A stretch of 64,000 nucleotides of DNA. Origin: Mesostigma viride (Eukaryota; Streptophyta; Mesostigmatophyceae; Mesostigmatales; Mesostigmataceae). Position numbers and translations under genes: made by a program. Shown piece by piece: positions 54,764 to 64,000 of the stretch. The stretch spans positions 62,001-126,000 of the forward strand of contig RPFO01001952.1 of NCBI GenBank assembly GCA_009746045.1, read 5' to 3'. The notes under the pieces were generated by a model, which ran no database searches, was not told the DNA's origin, and worked only from the letters and a program-made list of their open reading frames with translations. Every line of letters begins with the position of its first letter. Positions within the stretch are counted from its first letter, which is position 1.

Positions 54764-55965
54764 TCCCCAGCCAATCCGCCTCAGCAGGTTGAGGCGCGCG
54801 CAGCCAAACTGAAGCGCCCTGCAGCGACGGGGACTTCATCAGCATGGGGGTGGCGTCTGCGACAGGTGTGGACTATCATTCTCATGACCGCCCTGCTGAC
54901 CAGCACCGTGCTGGCCGGCGAGCCCACGCTGCATCGGGTAATACACCGTGCGGAACGCGAGGCTCCGGCGGTGGGTGTCACACCAGGCGTGGCAGCCTTT
55001 TCCTTGTTCCACGACGATGCGGCTAGGGCGCCGCATCTTGAGGCACATGCGGTAGCTGTGGGTGATCCCGCGGATACGCACCCCTGGGCTATTGGCGAAC
55101 ACCTTTCTGATGCGCAGCGCTCAGCCATGCTAAAGTGGCTAGGCACTGCAAGGGGGGCCTTCGCTTTCACAAATGATGAACTGGGGTGTTTCAATGGTGG
55201 GACCATGCGTGTTCCATTGGACACTGACACCCCTTTGTTCCGACGCCAGCATCGCCTGAGTCAGGCCGAGTTGGAATTTGTCGCCGAGCAATGCAAGGAG
55301 TTAGAGGATGCCGGTATCATCAGGCAATCTTCCTCCAGCTATGCCGCTGCCGTTGTCGTTGCGCCCAAGAAGGACGCTATTACCGGGGCATGGACGGGTA
55401 TGCGCATGGCCACCGATCTGCGGTTGCTGAATGCACACACACCCGTGGACCGTTACCCCATGCCACGTGTGGATGATGTCCTGGATAAGATATCTCCTCA
55501 TGTGAAGTTTGTGTCCTCGCTGGACCTGCGTAGCGGCTTTCATCAGATCGCAGTTGCGCCGGAGGATCAGCGGAAGCTTGCATTCTGGGGGGCGGCAATT
55601 TGTATGAGTGGGTGCGCATGCCCTTTGGGCACCGCAACGCTAGTGCTGTTTTCCAACGAGCTATGGACAAAGTGCTTGCAGGTCTTCCTTTCGCCGCTTG
55701 TTACATTGATGATGTAATCGTCTTTAGCGCGACATTTGAGGAGCACCTGGCGCACTTGGAGCAGGTTCGCTTGGCTCTCGAGGAGCATAATATGCGGCTG
55801 CACCCTGAGAAGTGCAAGTTCGCCCAGCGGACCCTCTCATTCCTTGGTCATCAGATTGTGCCGGGTGGCCGGACGCCTGATGCCGCCAAGGTCGAATCCA
55901 TTGTGCAGGCCGCCGTACCCACGGATGTCTCAGGGGTGCGGGCGTATTTGGGTTTGGCTGGCTAT
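54764..55965 (+). CDS. Gypsy Pol, middle part: reverse transcriptase
   Basis: This is the direct continuation of the methyltransferase frame once the copia element is removed (codon GCG 47836-47838 followed by TCC 54764). A linker includes a hydrophobic stretch (VWTIILMTALLTSTVLAG). Reverse transcriptase follows: 'DLRLLNAHTPVDRYPMPRVD', 'FVSSLDLRSGFHQIAVAPED' with the first Asp, 'LYEWVRMPFGHRNASAVF', and the catalytic YIDD (55702-55713), then 'EKCKFAQRTLSFLGHQIV'. At a run of six G (55587-55592) the frame changes; one more G would restore it. The frame then stops inside the TIR element at 55969-55971, after 'AYLGLAGY'. Confidence 0.85.
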
Positions 55966-56011
55966 TCATAGCAATACCCCACCACACTCATCGAAAATGG
56001 CTGTGTTTGAG
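55966..56011 (+). repeat. Left terminal inverted repeat, 46 bp
   Basis: Perfect reverse complement of 61188-61233. Confidence 0.97.
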
Positions 56012-56779
56012 CCCCCCCGGAAAATACCGGTTCCATCAACCTATGTTAACTTTGTTCGTCCGATTTCGGCCGTTTTTTCAATCGACGCACCTGGCACTGC
56101 GAGATCCACCCTACTTCAGATCTGGACTTAAATGCCTCGGAAGAAAACGGGGGGCGAAACGGTAAAAAACGGTCAACCGACGTATAGAAACGGAAACGCG
56201 ACCGGGGGTTACTGACTGACAGACCGGGGGTTACAGGGGCGGACACGCGACGGTCACTGCCGGTTACGAGCTGGGCATTACAGTGACCGAGACTCGGAGG
56301 TCGTCATCTCGATTTTTCCCGCGACCCCAGAGACGAAAACGACGAAAACACCCATGGCGGTCGAGTATCAGCTAGCGTTTTGAAACTTGCGTCACTGCAG
56401 CCGCTCGAGGTGTCAAAACGAAGCTTACATCACGGTTAATCCATGGAATAATTTTGGAATGATATGAGCTGTGATTGCGACGAGGGAATTGAACGGGACA
56501 AATTGTTTTTTTGCAGCGCACCATTTTTTTTCGCGAAAACCAGATTTCTCGGTGGTACGTGTCTAAAAGTCCTGGTTACGAGAGGAGATTAAAATCCCGG
56601 CTCGATAGCTCAGATTATGCGTTACAATATCCCCGAAAACGTTAGTGTTTTCGTTTTCTGAGTTTCGCTTTTTTTTCTCCGGCATTCGCCTGAATAAATA
56701 TGGGGCGCGAAATCCGTCTGTTTCTTGCTTCGTACAATACATGTCTTTGTCGTCAGATAATTAGCTCTTTAGGCTATGC

Positions 56780-56920
56780 CCGACCTTCCTGTACTGCCCA
56801 GCCTGCGGCAATAAGCCAGCAGGACATATGGCGTGCCCAAGATTCCGCGCAAAGGTCGCTAATGGTCTTCCGGATGTGCAGTAAGTGCGGTAAAAGCTGC
56901 GAAAATTGCTTATAATGCCT
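56780..56920 (+). pseudogene. Cys-rich zinc-binding-like fragment
   Basis: One frame reads FLYCPACGNKPAGHMACPRF (C-x2-C-x6-H-x2-C). After a stop, another frame reads CSKCGKSCENCL. Together they look like a broken Cys-rich zinc-binding segment, such as those at the N-terminus of some DNA-transposon proteins. Too short and damaged to assign. Confidence 0.25.
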
Positions 56921-57419
56921 GTAGAAAGCTCTTTGCGACAGTGTTTTCCAAGCGAGTTTATTGTTCCTTTGACGCTAGATACAAAAGGCAAAGGGGTTCA
57001 TCATTTTTTATTAGCCGTCAATGCGGTTTCGAGATGTGATGGGTTGGGCAGACGACCTCGCCACGACCCGCTGGGCTCACGCTTCGCATCTCCCGGCAGC
57101 CATGAAGAAGCGCAGATTAAGCGAGGTGAGCGAGCTAGAGGTCCCAGAATCGTTGCTAAGGGGCAAGGCAGCTTCTCAAAGGGTAGAGAGCTGGATTAAT
57201 AAGACTTTCTCAAGGGCATTATGCAGTGGTTATTGCCACCTTGTCCAGATATTTTCCCTTGTCTTTCTGATTTATGTACTGCTTCAAAGAGGGCAAGGAG
57301 AGCGTTTGCGACGTTGTTTCTCATTCATTACTATGAAGAAAATGCCTTTGCAATTGCTTACCACGAGATGGAAGCTGCCTCATGCAAATTAGCCAGGCAA
57401 TGCAAGTGATGCAAGGTGA

Positions 57420-58660
57420 GGCCATGCATGGCTGATATTGCCTTCATGCGTGAGTTGAGCAGGTGGCTGGCTGGGCGTGTGGCTGGCTAGGTGAGCGGGG
57501 CGTTTATGGGGGGTTGCGATGGTGCGGGCATGCGAGGGCAAAAGGGCGGGCTCATGCCTGGCTGGTTTGGGTGTTGGGTAGTTAGGTGGTTCGGTAATTG
57601 GGTTGTCGAGTGTTTAGGTGGTTAGGTGGTTGTGTTGCTGGGTGACTGGTTGGTTGGTTGGTTGCCCAGGAAGTCTTGTGTGGGAGGCTTAGGCTATAGA
57701 TGCTTCAAGGGATGCCTAGGCGTAGGTGGGTTCAATGGGAGGTGGCTGGCTGAAAGGTGGATGCCTTGGTAAATGGCTGGCCGAGTAGCTGGGAGCACAG
57801 GCAGCTGGAGAGGGTGGCTGGCTGGCTGGCTGGTCATGGTGGGTGGATGAGTACAAGGGTGGTCGGTCATAGGTAGATGTCCAGGTGGCTGGGTGATTGA
57901 TAGGCTTTGGGGACTGCCAAGTGGGTGGGTTGTTGGATTTGTGAGTGAAACAATGCACAGTATTGAGGGTGGTGGGTTGGTGGTTGGTTGGTTAGGGATG
58001 CGTGTGGGTGGGTGGGTTGGTGGGTAGGCCATTGGTGGTTGGTGGATGGTGGATGTGTAGATGACTGTGTGGGTGGGTGGGCGAAGGGACGGGTAGATGG
58101 ACAGGTGCGCGCACAGATATGGATGCGTGGATGGGTTTATGGTTGGGACCGTCTCACCTATCGCAGGTGAAGGGCTGTGCACGTTGGGGGTGAGGTAGGT
58201 GGCTGGCTGGCTGAGAAAATGCATGTGTGGGTGGGTCAGTGGGTATAAGGGTGTGGGGGGAGTGAGTGGTTGAGTGGGTACTTGTAGGTGCGTGGGTGGG
58301 TCAAGGGTGGGCGGCCGCATGGGTGCATATGGGGCCAGCTGGCTGGGTGTTTAGGTGGCTGGGTGATTGGGTAGTTGGCGCATCGGATGGGTGAATGCCT
58401 CCTCATTACCTGATTGGTACGTGGGTTGCGCAGGTGCCTTGGTGGGTGGGTGGATGTCCAAGTGGGTTGGTAGGTGGTTGGGTGCCTAGGTGCACGCGTG
58501 GTTATAAAAGGTGGGTTAGCACGGGCGCAGCTGGCTGGGTGGGTGGGTCACTGGGTGGGTGGACGGGTGGGTGTTTAGGTGTACGGGCACGTGAGTGTGT
58601 GAGTAGTTGTGTGGGTGGGTGGCCAGGTGGCTGCATGGGTGGGCGACTGCATGGGTGGCT
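57420..58660 (+). repeat. GT-rich low-complexity tract
   Basis: About 1.2 kb dominated by TGGTTGG, GTGGGTGG and GGCTGGCTGG units without a fixed period. Pro/Thr/His-rich minus-strand frames here are composition artefacts. Confidence 0.8.
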
Positions 58661-58729
58661 CGGTGCGCACAAAGTGCAAGTGATGGAGACATGGGATATT
58701 CCAATGCCGTATCATGTGAGCATACCAAA

Positions 58730-58893
58730 GAGACAACCAGCGCAGGCCAGAAATCGGGAGAATCCGGACCATGGTAGCTCGAGCCTGCCGTTATCTTGTC
58801 CGCGTGTTTGAGTCGTTCAGGATGATGAATATGAATGGTGATGGAAATGTGTAGCCTTGTGCATTGCAATTATGGCTGCCTTACGTGTAGAGA
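58730..58893 (-). repeat. Dispersed repeat family R1, inverted copy
   Basis: Reverse complement of 11036-11158 and of part of 10785-10872: CGCAGGCCAGAAATCGGGAG through GATAATGGCAG-type sequence to TGTAGCCTTGTGCATTG. Confidence 0.75.
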
Positions 58894-58908
58894 CTAGATG
58901 CTGGTTGT

Positions 58909-59303
58909 CTCCTTGATATGATTTCTGGCCTGCGCTGGTTGTCTCCTTGATAAGAATAATATGTCTGATTGTCTCCTTGATATAAGGCCTGCATGCCATC
59001 TAAGCTCAATTACTGATCTGAATTGATATACATTATTCCAAGTAGTAGTTAGCGTGAGTCGCGAGTTGCACTCCTGTGTCAAAGATGCTAACTAATCCTG
59101 CTACCACCCATTTGTCTCCTTGATATGATTATTGGCCTGCGCTGGTTGTCTCCTTGATAATAATAATATATCTGGTTGTCTCCTTGATATAAGGCCTGCA
59201 TGCAAGCTAAGCTCAATTACTGATCTGAATTGATATACATTATTCCAAGTAGTAGTTAGTGTGAGTCGCGAGTTACACTCCTGTGTCAAAGATGCTAACT
59301 AAT
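58909..59303. repeat. 190-bp tandem duplication with TGTCTCCTTGATA units
   Basis: 58909-59096 and about 59117-59303 are near-identical (GGCCTGCGCTGGTTGTCTCC ... CAAAGATGCTAACTAAT). The 13-mer TGTCTCCTTGATA occurs about three times per copy and also near 10856, at the end of an R1 repeat. Probably LINE 3' sequence duplicated after insertion. Confidence 0.85.
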
Positions 59304-61187
59304 TTTCCTCCTTGATAATACTGCTACCACCCATAACATCATTACATCGGAATAGCCAATGTCCATGAATAAAAAATAAATGCATACCACCTAGCTAGCT
59401 AACTAAATAATACATGAAGAGAGCTAGGGTAGAGAGCTTAGACTAGAGTTGGCTTGATGTCGTAGATAGATTAGACCGGTAGGATTGTGTGTCCCCACCC
59501 ATCGATCCATCAGGGTCAGAGTTCCACTATACGTAATACACGCTTATACGCACAGGGTCCGTATAAAGTATAATACGGTATAATACGGTAGAGTACACGA
59601 TCGTAAGTGACCACTAGATTTGATGGTTTTCAGGGCTGTTTCAACCATTTCTCACTCACTGACATGTTTGTGACACTAATAAGCATAGAATACACAGTTG
59701 GCTCACTGGCTCACTGCCCTGCATACAAGAAACATGATTTTACTGTCGTTCAACGAAGCAATCATACACGCATGCCGCATGGAGTCTAGTATCGCTGGAC
59801 TCACGATAAAACATCGCACACATGCACGTTGAAGACACTTACCATGCAAAGAAATACTCATGCATGCAATATATAGGCAAATAATGTATGAGCCAGCTGT
59901 GCATCGTGCAAGTTGCTGCCCTTTGCAGTGAAAGCATACCGACTCTGCCTGACCCCTGTATGCCGGTTAGCCATACCATATTGCTATACCTACTTATTGA
60001 TAGAAAAAAAGGGCCAAGAAACTGGGGAACAAATCGAGCTTCCACAATGCTGCACAACCATGCCAATATCTGACTTCCAGAAGGTTTGCACAGCTTTGCT
60101 ACCATCAAGTAAACAAAGAAAGCTGCAGCAATGATGTCCGCAATTCTCACTGCACAGGTCCGGTATGTGCTGCAGTCACGCTGCATTGATAAATCGGCAT
60201 CAACTTGGCTCATAAGAGCTATCCTGAAGACTGCGTGAGCAGCCAAGGTAATCCACAAACTATCGTGGCGAATGGTTACACGAGCGGCCCTCTTCATGTA
60301 TATAACAACCAAACCTTGACGCACCACTGGAACCGCGGCCGTCGTGACGCTTTGCAGCTGTAAAATATTCGAAGCCTCGGATTCGTGAGTACACGATAAA
60401 GAATAGACACCTTCGCACGGGGCACCAGAAGCCATACAGTCTGCAAGCCTACACTAATACTAACAACGACCTGAGAGCCCTACAGCTGGCCTCAATCCGT
60501 ACCACTAAAGGTGCAAATGAAAGCCTGCCCCATTTTCTGACGCTTCTTAAACTGCGCATCATCGTCATGACCAACCAAGGCTGCGATTCTTGATGAAATT
60601 TTAGAGTGCCTGCCGCTTCAAATTTCGATATTCCCATAAGTTTGTTCACCTTCCAGTTAACTCTCACCTTCCTGTTAACAAGTGTCCATATCTGACCATG
60701 CCCGAGGCAATGGCCATCAAATTTTGCACGCCTCCCAGCGCCTCCTAAGTATTTGCACCTTAGGGATACAGTAAACCCACAGTACGCCCTGTCGGCTTTG
60801 AACAAGCCATGAGGCAAGTATTTTACTCCTTTTAGGTACCCACCGAAAGTCGTATGTGAGCACGCACGTTGCACGTTCGGCGAAATTTCCCCTTGGATTA
60901 ATATTAACGAGTGCCATAGCCTCTACCGTCCCTGCCTGCCCTGCTACGGAGGCAGGTGGTCACTATAACTCGCGGTTCCATCGTACGGTTACGGATACGG
61001 TCCATGACAACTCCTCGTACGGTGCGTCAAATCCCTCGTACGGGCGACAAAATTCCTTCATACGGTCCATGACAACATCCTACAGTTTCGGTTCTTTCAG
61101 TTTCCGTTACGCAATTTTAGGTACCGCGCTGTGGTTCGACGGTACTTGGGGACCGAAAAGGACTGAACCGGTCGCGAAAAATATACA
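59304..61187. other. Right internal part of the TIR element, no gene seen
   Basis: Mixed sequence with only short frames on either strand (up to about 200 codons near 59839-60435, minus, without recognisable motifs). Near the right end a TACGGTCCATGACAAC string occurs twice (about 60995 and 61057). Confidence 0.4.
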
Positions 61188-61233
61188 CTCAAACACAGCC
61201 ATTTTCGATGAGTGTGGTGGGGTATTGCTATGA
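61188..61233 (-). repeat. Right terminal inverted repeat, 46 bp
   Basis: Perfect reverse complement of 55966-56011. Confidence 0.97.
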
Positions 61234-63619
61234 CCGAGGTTACATTGAGAACTTCAGCAGCAAGGTGAAGCCCTTGACCGAGTTACTCAAGAAGCGGTGC
61301 GTGTGGGCGTGGGGTCCCGCACAGCAACGCGCCATCGAGACAATCAAGCAGGAGCTCACGTCGGCCCCGATTCTGCGCGCCCCTGACTATGCTTTGCCGT
61401 TTGTGTTATATACCGACTGGTCCAAGGTAGGACTGGGTGCGGTCTTGGCGCAAAAGGATGGTGATGGGCGCGAGCACGTTATTGCTTATGCTAGTCGCAG
61501 CAACAACCCAGCGGAGAGCCGGTATTCTTCCTATGAGGGGGAGGCACTGGCTGTGGTGTGGGCCATCAAGCACTTTCGCCCGTATTTAGTTGGGCGCGTG
61601 TTTACTCTGGTGACAGACCACCAGCCGCTTCAGTGGCTTATGACCAACACCAACCTGACGGGTAAGCTCGCCCGATGGGCCATGATTATCCAGGAGTACC
61701 ACATGACCATTGTGCATCGGGCCGGCAAGGACCATGTCAACGCCGATGTGCTATCCCGATACGCCATGCCTACCACTGTTGACCACACTGGAGCCCGGGC
61801 CATGGGTGCCGAGGGCTCGTCGGGTTCTGTGGTCTTTGTGAACGCTGCTGGGTATGCGGCCGACGATGAGGAGGAGGCGTGGTGGCGCAGTGTCGAGTAC
61901 TCTGTGGCGGACTTCGGCATCAGCGACGACCCGGTGCGGCCGTCGCCATTCACGCCATCCAAAGCTGTGTGCGCTATGGAAGAGGGTAGGTCTCTGTCCT
62001 TTGACATTGATCCTTCTCTGCAGCAGCTGATCGCTGTGCAGGCTCTCTTAGCGCGTAGCTCTCTTGCTGATTGCTACACCGCTGATATCTGGCTAGATGG
62101 TCGAGTTTTGGAGCAAGTGCAGGGTGCTGTCTTGACTCCTACTCCAGTCGATTGGACTCCTGCTCAGAAGGCGACGGAGTTGAACAGGGTGCAGCACAGG
62201 GCTGCAACCTATGGTTGGGAAGATGGGGTTTTGTACAAGCTGTTGGGCAAGCGTAGGGTGGTCGTCCCACCGCCTGACAAGCGCGTTGCTATAGTGCAGG
62301 CGTACCACGAGCGGTATGGTCACTTGGGTGGCAATCGCACGCTCAGCCTCGTACGGACCAGCTATTGGTGGAATAACATGCGACACACAGTGGCCCAGGT
62401 AGTGGCCAGCTGTGTCCCGTGTGCTCGAACCAAGGCTAACTTTAGCGCAGATCATGGTGCCAAGGAGCTGATGTCGCTTCCCATCAAGGGCTTGTTTTAT
62501 CGCTGGCACGTCGATCTGTGCGGGCCGTTTCAGGAGAGCCCTGACGGCAACCTCTATGTCATGGTATGCGTGGAGAGCTTTAGCAAATGGGTTGAGTTGA
62601 TCCCCATTGCTGACAAGCATGCCGCTACCACAGCGAAGCATTTTGCAGACATCATCACCAGGTTTGGGGCTCCCGCGGAGGTAGTCACGGACCAGGGTGG
62701 TGAGTTCAGGGGTGAGTTCCAGGAGTTGCTGGATGGATGTCTTATTGATCACCGTCGCACTTCTCGGGAGCATCCTCAGGCCAATGGTTTGGCTGAGAGA
62801 TTGGTGCAGACCGTCAAGCAGGCGCTGCGCAAGTGGAGCCTGCAGGTGCCGGAGTCGGCCAGGTGGGATCGCGAGTTGGCATGGATTGCCATGGGTTATC
62901 GCATGTCTCCCCAGGAGTCTCTCGCTACCTTCTCCCCGTATTTCCTTCTGTTCGGGCGTAATCCTCTTTTGCCTACGGAGGCACAGGTTGCGCACCCCGA
63001 ACCCATGGCCTTCGACAACGCTCAGCAATTTTTGGTTGAGGTGCTGGCCAGGGCAGAGACTTTTAAGAAGGTCATGCCCATCGCGATGAACAACTTGTTC
63101 ATTGCTCAGCACAGGGACTCCCTGCGTTACGCTCAGCGCCGGGGGGGCGCATACATGGCTCGCCAGCTGCGGTTTAGGCCAGGGCAGTATGTTTTCCTGC
63201 GCACTCAGCTGAAGCACACTTTGGATGTGGAGGCGGGGCCCACCATTTTGCGCATTGTGGCTATCAAACCATCGGGAGTGGCAATTTTGGAGGGCGCCGA
63301 CGGGAGCCGTACGACAGACAACCTCAGCAATCTCAGTCCCTGCTCACTGCCCAATTTGGTCCACGACCTCCAACCGCACACATCTCGCCGAGTCAAGGAC
63401 GCCCAGTGTCAGGTTTGTCACCGGGTCGATCAGGCGGAGTCCATGTTATTGTGTGATCAGTGTAACTGTGGTTGGCACATGCAGTGCTTGCAGCCCGTGG
63501 TCACCAGCATTCCGGAGGGGGATTGGTTTTGTCCAGTGTGCACCGCTGCGCAGTTTACCTCCCGCAGCTTGACTGCGGTCACCGCTGCCCTTGTCTTGGT
63601 ACGATCGCTGTCTTCGTGA
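61229..63619 (+). CDS. Gypsy Pol, C-terminal part: RNase H, integrase, PHD finger
   Basis: Resumes the reverse-transcriptase connection region ('DRGYIENFSSKVKPLTELL'). RNase H follows, with FVLYTDWSKVGLGAVLAQ, YSSYEGEALAVVWAI and LVTDHQPLQWLM carrying its acidic residues. Integrase has an HHCC domain (YHERYGHLGG ... CVPCARTK) and a D,D,E core: 'WHVDLCGPF', 'VVTDQGGEF', 'PQANGLAERLV', with about 34 residues between the last two. At 63407-63541 comes a PHD finger, C-x2-C-x11-C-x2-C-x4-H-x2-C-x14-C-x2-C, with the usual Trp two residues before the seventh Cys. PHD fingers read histone tails, so it may steer integration to certain chromatin, like the chromodomain of chromoviruses. An upstream ATG at 61208 lies in the TIR element and is not original. 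Confidence 0.88.
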   Translation, partial: YDRGYIENFSSKVKPLTELLKKRCVWAWGPAQQRAIETIKQELTSAPILRAPDYALPFVLYTDWSKVGLGAVLAQKDGDGREHVIAYASRSNNPAESRYSSYEGEALAVVWAIKHFRPYLVGRVFTLVTDHQPLQWLMTNTNLTGKLARWAMIIQEYHMTIVHRAGKDHVNADVLSRYAMPTTVDHTGARAMGAEGSSGSVVFVNAAGYAADDEEEAWWRSVEYSVADFGISDDPVRPSPFTPSKAVCAMEEGRSLSFDIDPSLQQLIAVQALLARSSLADCYTADIWLDGRVLEQVQGAVLTPTPVDWTPAQKATELNRVQHRAATYGWEDGVLYKLLGKRRVVVPPPDKRVAIVQAYHERYGHLGGNRTLSLVRTSYWWNNMRHTVAQVVASCVPCARTKANFSADHGAKELMSLPIKGLFYRWHVDLCGPFQESPDGNLYVMVCVESFSKWVELIPIADKHAATTAKHFADIITRFGAPAEVVTDQGGEFRGEFQELLDGCLIDHRRTSREHPQANGLAERLVQTVKQALRKWSLQVPESARWDRELAWIAMGYRMSPQESLATFSPYFLLFGRNPLLPTEAQVAHPEPMAFDNAQQFLVEVLARAETFKKVMPIAMNNLFIAQHRDSLRYAQRRGGAYMARQLRFRPGQYVFLRTQLKHTLDVEAGPTILRIVAIKPSGVAILEGADGSRTTDNLSNLSPCSLPNLVHDLQPHTSRRVKDAQCQVCHRVDQAESMLLCDQCNCGWHMQCLQPVVTSIPEGDWFCPVCTAAQFTSRSLTAVTAALVLVRSLSS

Positions 63620-63789
63620 TGGGGCCGGTCGCCAGCGAGGGGGGAATCATGGGACAGGTCCTCGCCCACCCCACAGGGCATGCAGTTAAGGCAGGCACAT
63701 CAGCTCAGCTCATTTGGGTTTTACCAAATTAAGCTGAGTGGCCAGCCGCCATGGTGGCGCCGGAGATTGTGGCACGCAGACGCGACAGC
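63620..63789. other. Gypsy 3' untranslated region
   Basis: Between the pol stop and the right LTR. A purine-rich stretch (GCGAGGGGGGAATCATGGGA, about 63636) could be the polypurine tract but is about 130 bases from the LTR, farther than usual. Confidence 0.4.
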
Positions 63790-64000
63790 TGTCACGGACG
63801 CGCGCTATGTCATCCGGGCGCCCACTATGCACAAGACCGGTGACGTGCGCAAGGAATTTGTCTTCTACGCATTTTCGACAAAGGCTAGTGACCGGGGGGG
63901 ACACTAGCACTTGCAGCATAAGAGCGGACGAAAGTGTACGTGCACGCGCGCCGGGCCAGGCACAGCTGGGCGCGCAGCACTGACTTGAGCGGACGGCAGC
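63790..64000 (+). repeat. Right LTR of gypsy element, cut by window end
   Basis: TGTCACGGACGCGCG... matching 42151-42362 with one G fewer in a run. The rest of the LTR and the target duplication lie outside. Confidence 0.9.

Larger units (their letters stand above)
55966..61231. mobile_element. 5.27-kb element with perfect 46-bp terminal inverted repeats, no transposase seen
   Basis: Inverted repeats at 55966-56011 and 61188-61233 match at all 46 positions (TCATAGCAATACCCCACC... to ...CTGTGTTTGAG). The pentamer GCTAT flanks both sides (55961-55965, 61227-61231) and is the best target-duplication candidate, but it overlaps the right inverted repeat, so the exact ends are uncertain. Removing 55966-61231 joins 'LAGY' to 'DRGYIENF' in frame. 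Inside: AT/GC-mixed sequence with decayed Cys-rich frames (about 56780-56920), a 1.2-kb GT-rich low-complexity tract, R1 repeats and a 190-bp tandem duplication. No intact long frame exists, so it is non-autonomous. Confidence 0.85.
42151..64000 (+). mobile_element. Ty3/gypsy LTR retrotransposon encoding a DNA methyltransferase and a PHD finger, hosting two nested insertions
   Basis: The left LTR starts at 42151 (TGTCACGGACGCGCG). The same sequence restarts at 63790 and matches 42151-42362 to the window edge except for one G in a G run. Between the LTRs, gag starts at about 43583. Pol reads zinc knuckle, retropepsin, C5-methyltransferase, reverse transcriptase, RNase H, integrase and PHD finger. 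Pol is split by a copia element (47839-54763 with one target copy) and by a TIR element (55966-61231). Both removals restore the frame. Without them the element would be about 9.7 kb plus the rest of the right LTR. This copy also has a one-base frameshift in reverse transcriptase (55587-55592), so it is dead. Confidence 0.9.

Noticed and set aside
57694-58320. Pro/Thr/His-rich 208-codon minus-strand frame
   Set aside because: Lies in the GT-rich low-complexity tract and follows its composition.
59839-60435. 198-codon minus-strand frame in the TIR element as a transposase
   Set aside because: No recognisable catalytic motif or DNA-binding domain and ordinary composition; likely chance.

Overview
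The window is nuclear DNA of a green alga, probably a chlorophyte and possibly volvocine-like. The reasons are a plant-type CAMTA transcription factor with many introns, an organelle-type helical-repeat gene, GC-rich low-complexity coding sequence, Ty1/copia and Ty3/gypsy retrotransposons, and a short interstitial array of TTTAGGG/TTTTAGGG telomere-like units. No species can be named from the sequence alone.

Layout. (1) 1-9.5 kb: an intronless, tightly packed block of virus-type genes. It holds a double-jelly-roll-type major capsid protein, a probable minor capsid/penton-like protein, a basic zinc-finger protein, a pVI/pX-like amphipathic protein and an Ig-like plus LamG-like adhesin. It looks like an endogenous polinton-like virus (PLV); at least two genes are frameshifted and the left end is cut by the window. 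(2) 9.5-11.8 kb: three 55-bp hairpin repeats, the telomere-like array and pieces of LINE-type retrotransposons. (3) 11.8-26.6 kb, minus strand: a complete CAMTA gene that I could assemble into 14 phase-consistent exons (7605 nt, 2534 aa) with CG-1, IPT/TIG, ankyrin and IQ parts in the expected order. (4) 26.6-28.2 kb: a shared divergent promoter region. (5) 28.2-38.9 kb, plus strand: an 11-exon gene for a PPR-like helical-repeat protein (about 391 aa). Its introns hold large simple repeats, including a 2.2-kb minisatellite of about 95 units. (6) 38.9-42.1 kb: decayed non-LTR retrotransposon pieces. (7) 42.15 kb to the right edge: a nest of three mobile elements.

The nest is the most interesting part. 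The outer element is a Ty3/gypsy retrotransposon whose second polyprotein reads zinc knuckle - retropepsin - full-length C5-cytosine DNA methyltransferase - reverse transcriptase - RNase H - integrase - PHD finger. A copia-like element with 602-bp LTRs (one mismatch) and a GGGCG target duplication sits just after the methyltransferase. Removing it with one target copy restores the gypsy reading frame exactly. A 5.27-kb element with perfect 46-bp terminal inverted repeats and no visible transposase interrupts the boundary between reverse transcriptase and RNase H; its removal also restores the frame. The copia element has two odd features of its own: gag and integrase are in the same frame, separated by one UGA followed by CUAG (a known leaky-stop context), and its retropepsin-like domain lies after the integrase.

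All calls come from reading the sequence and translations by eye. No database search, alignment or structure prediction was run.
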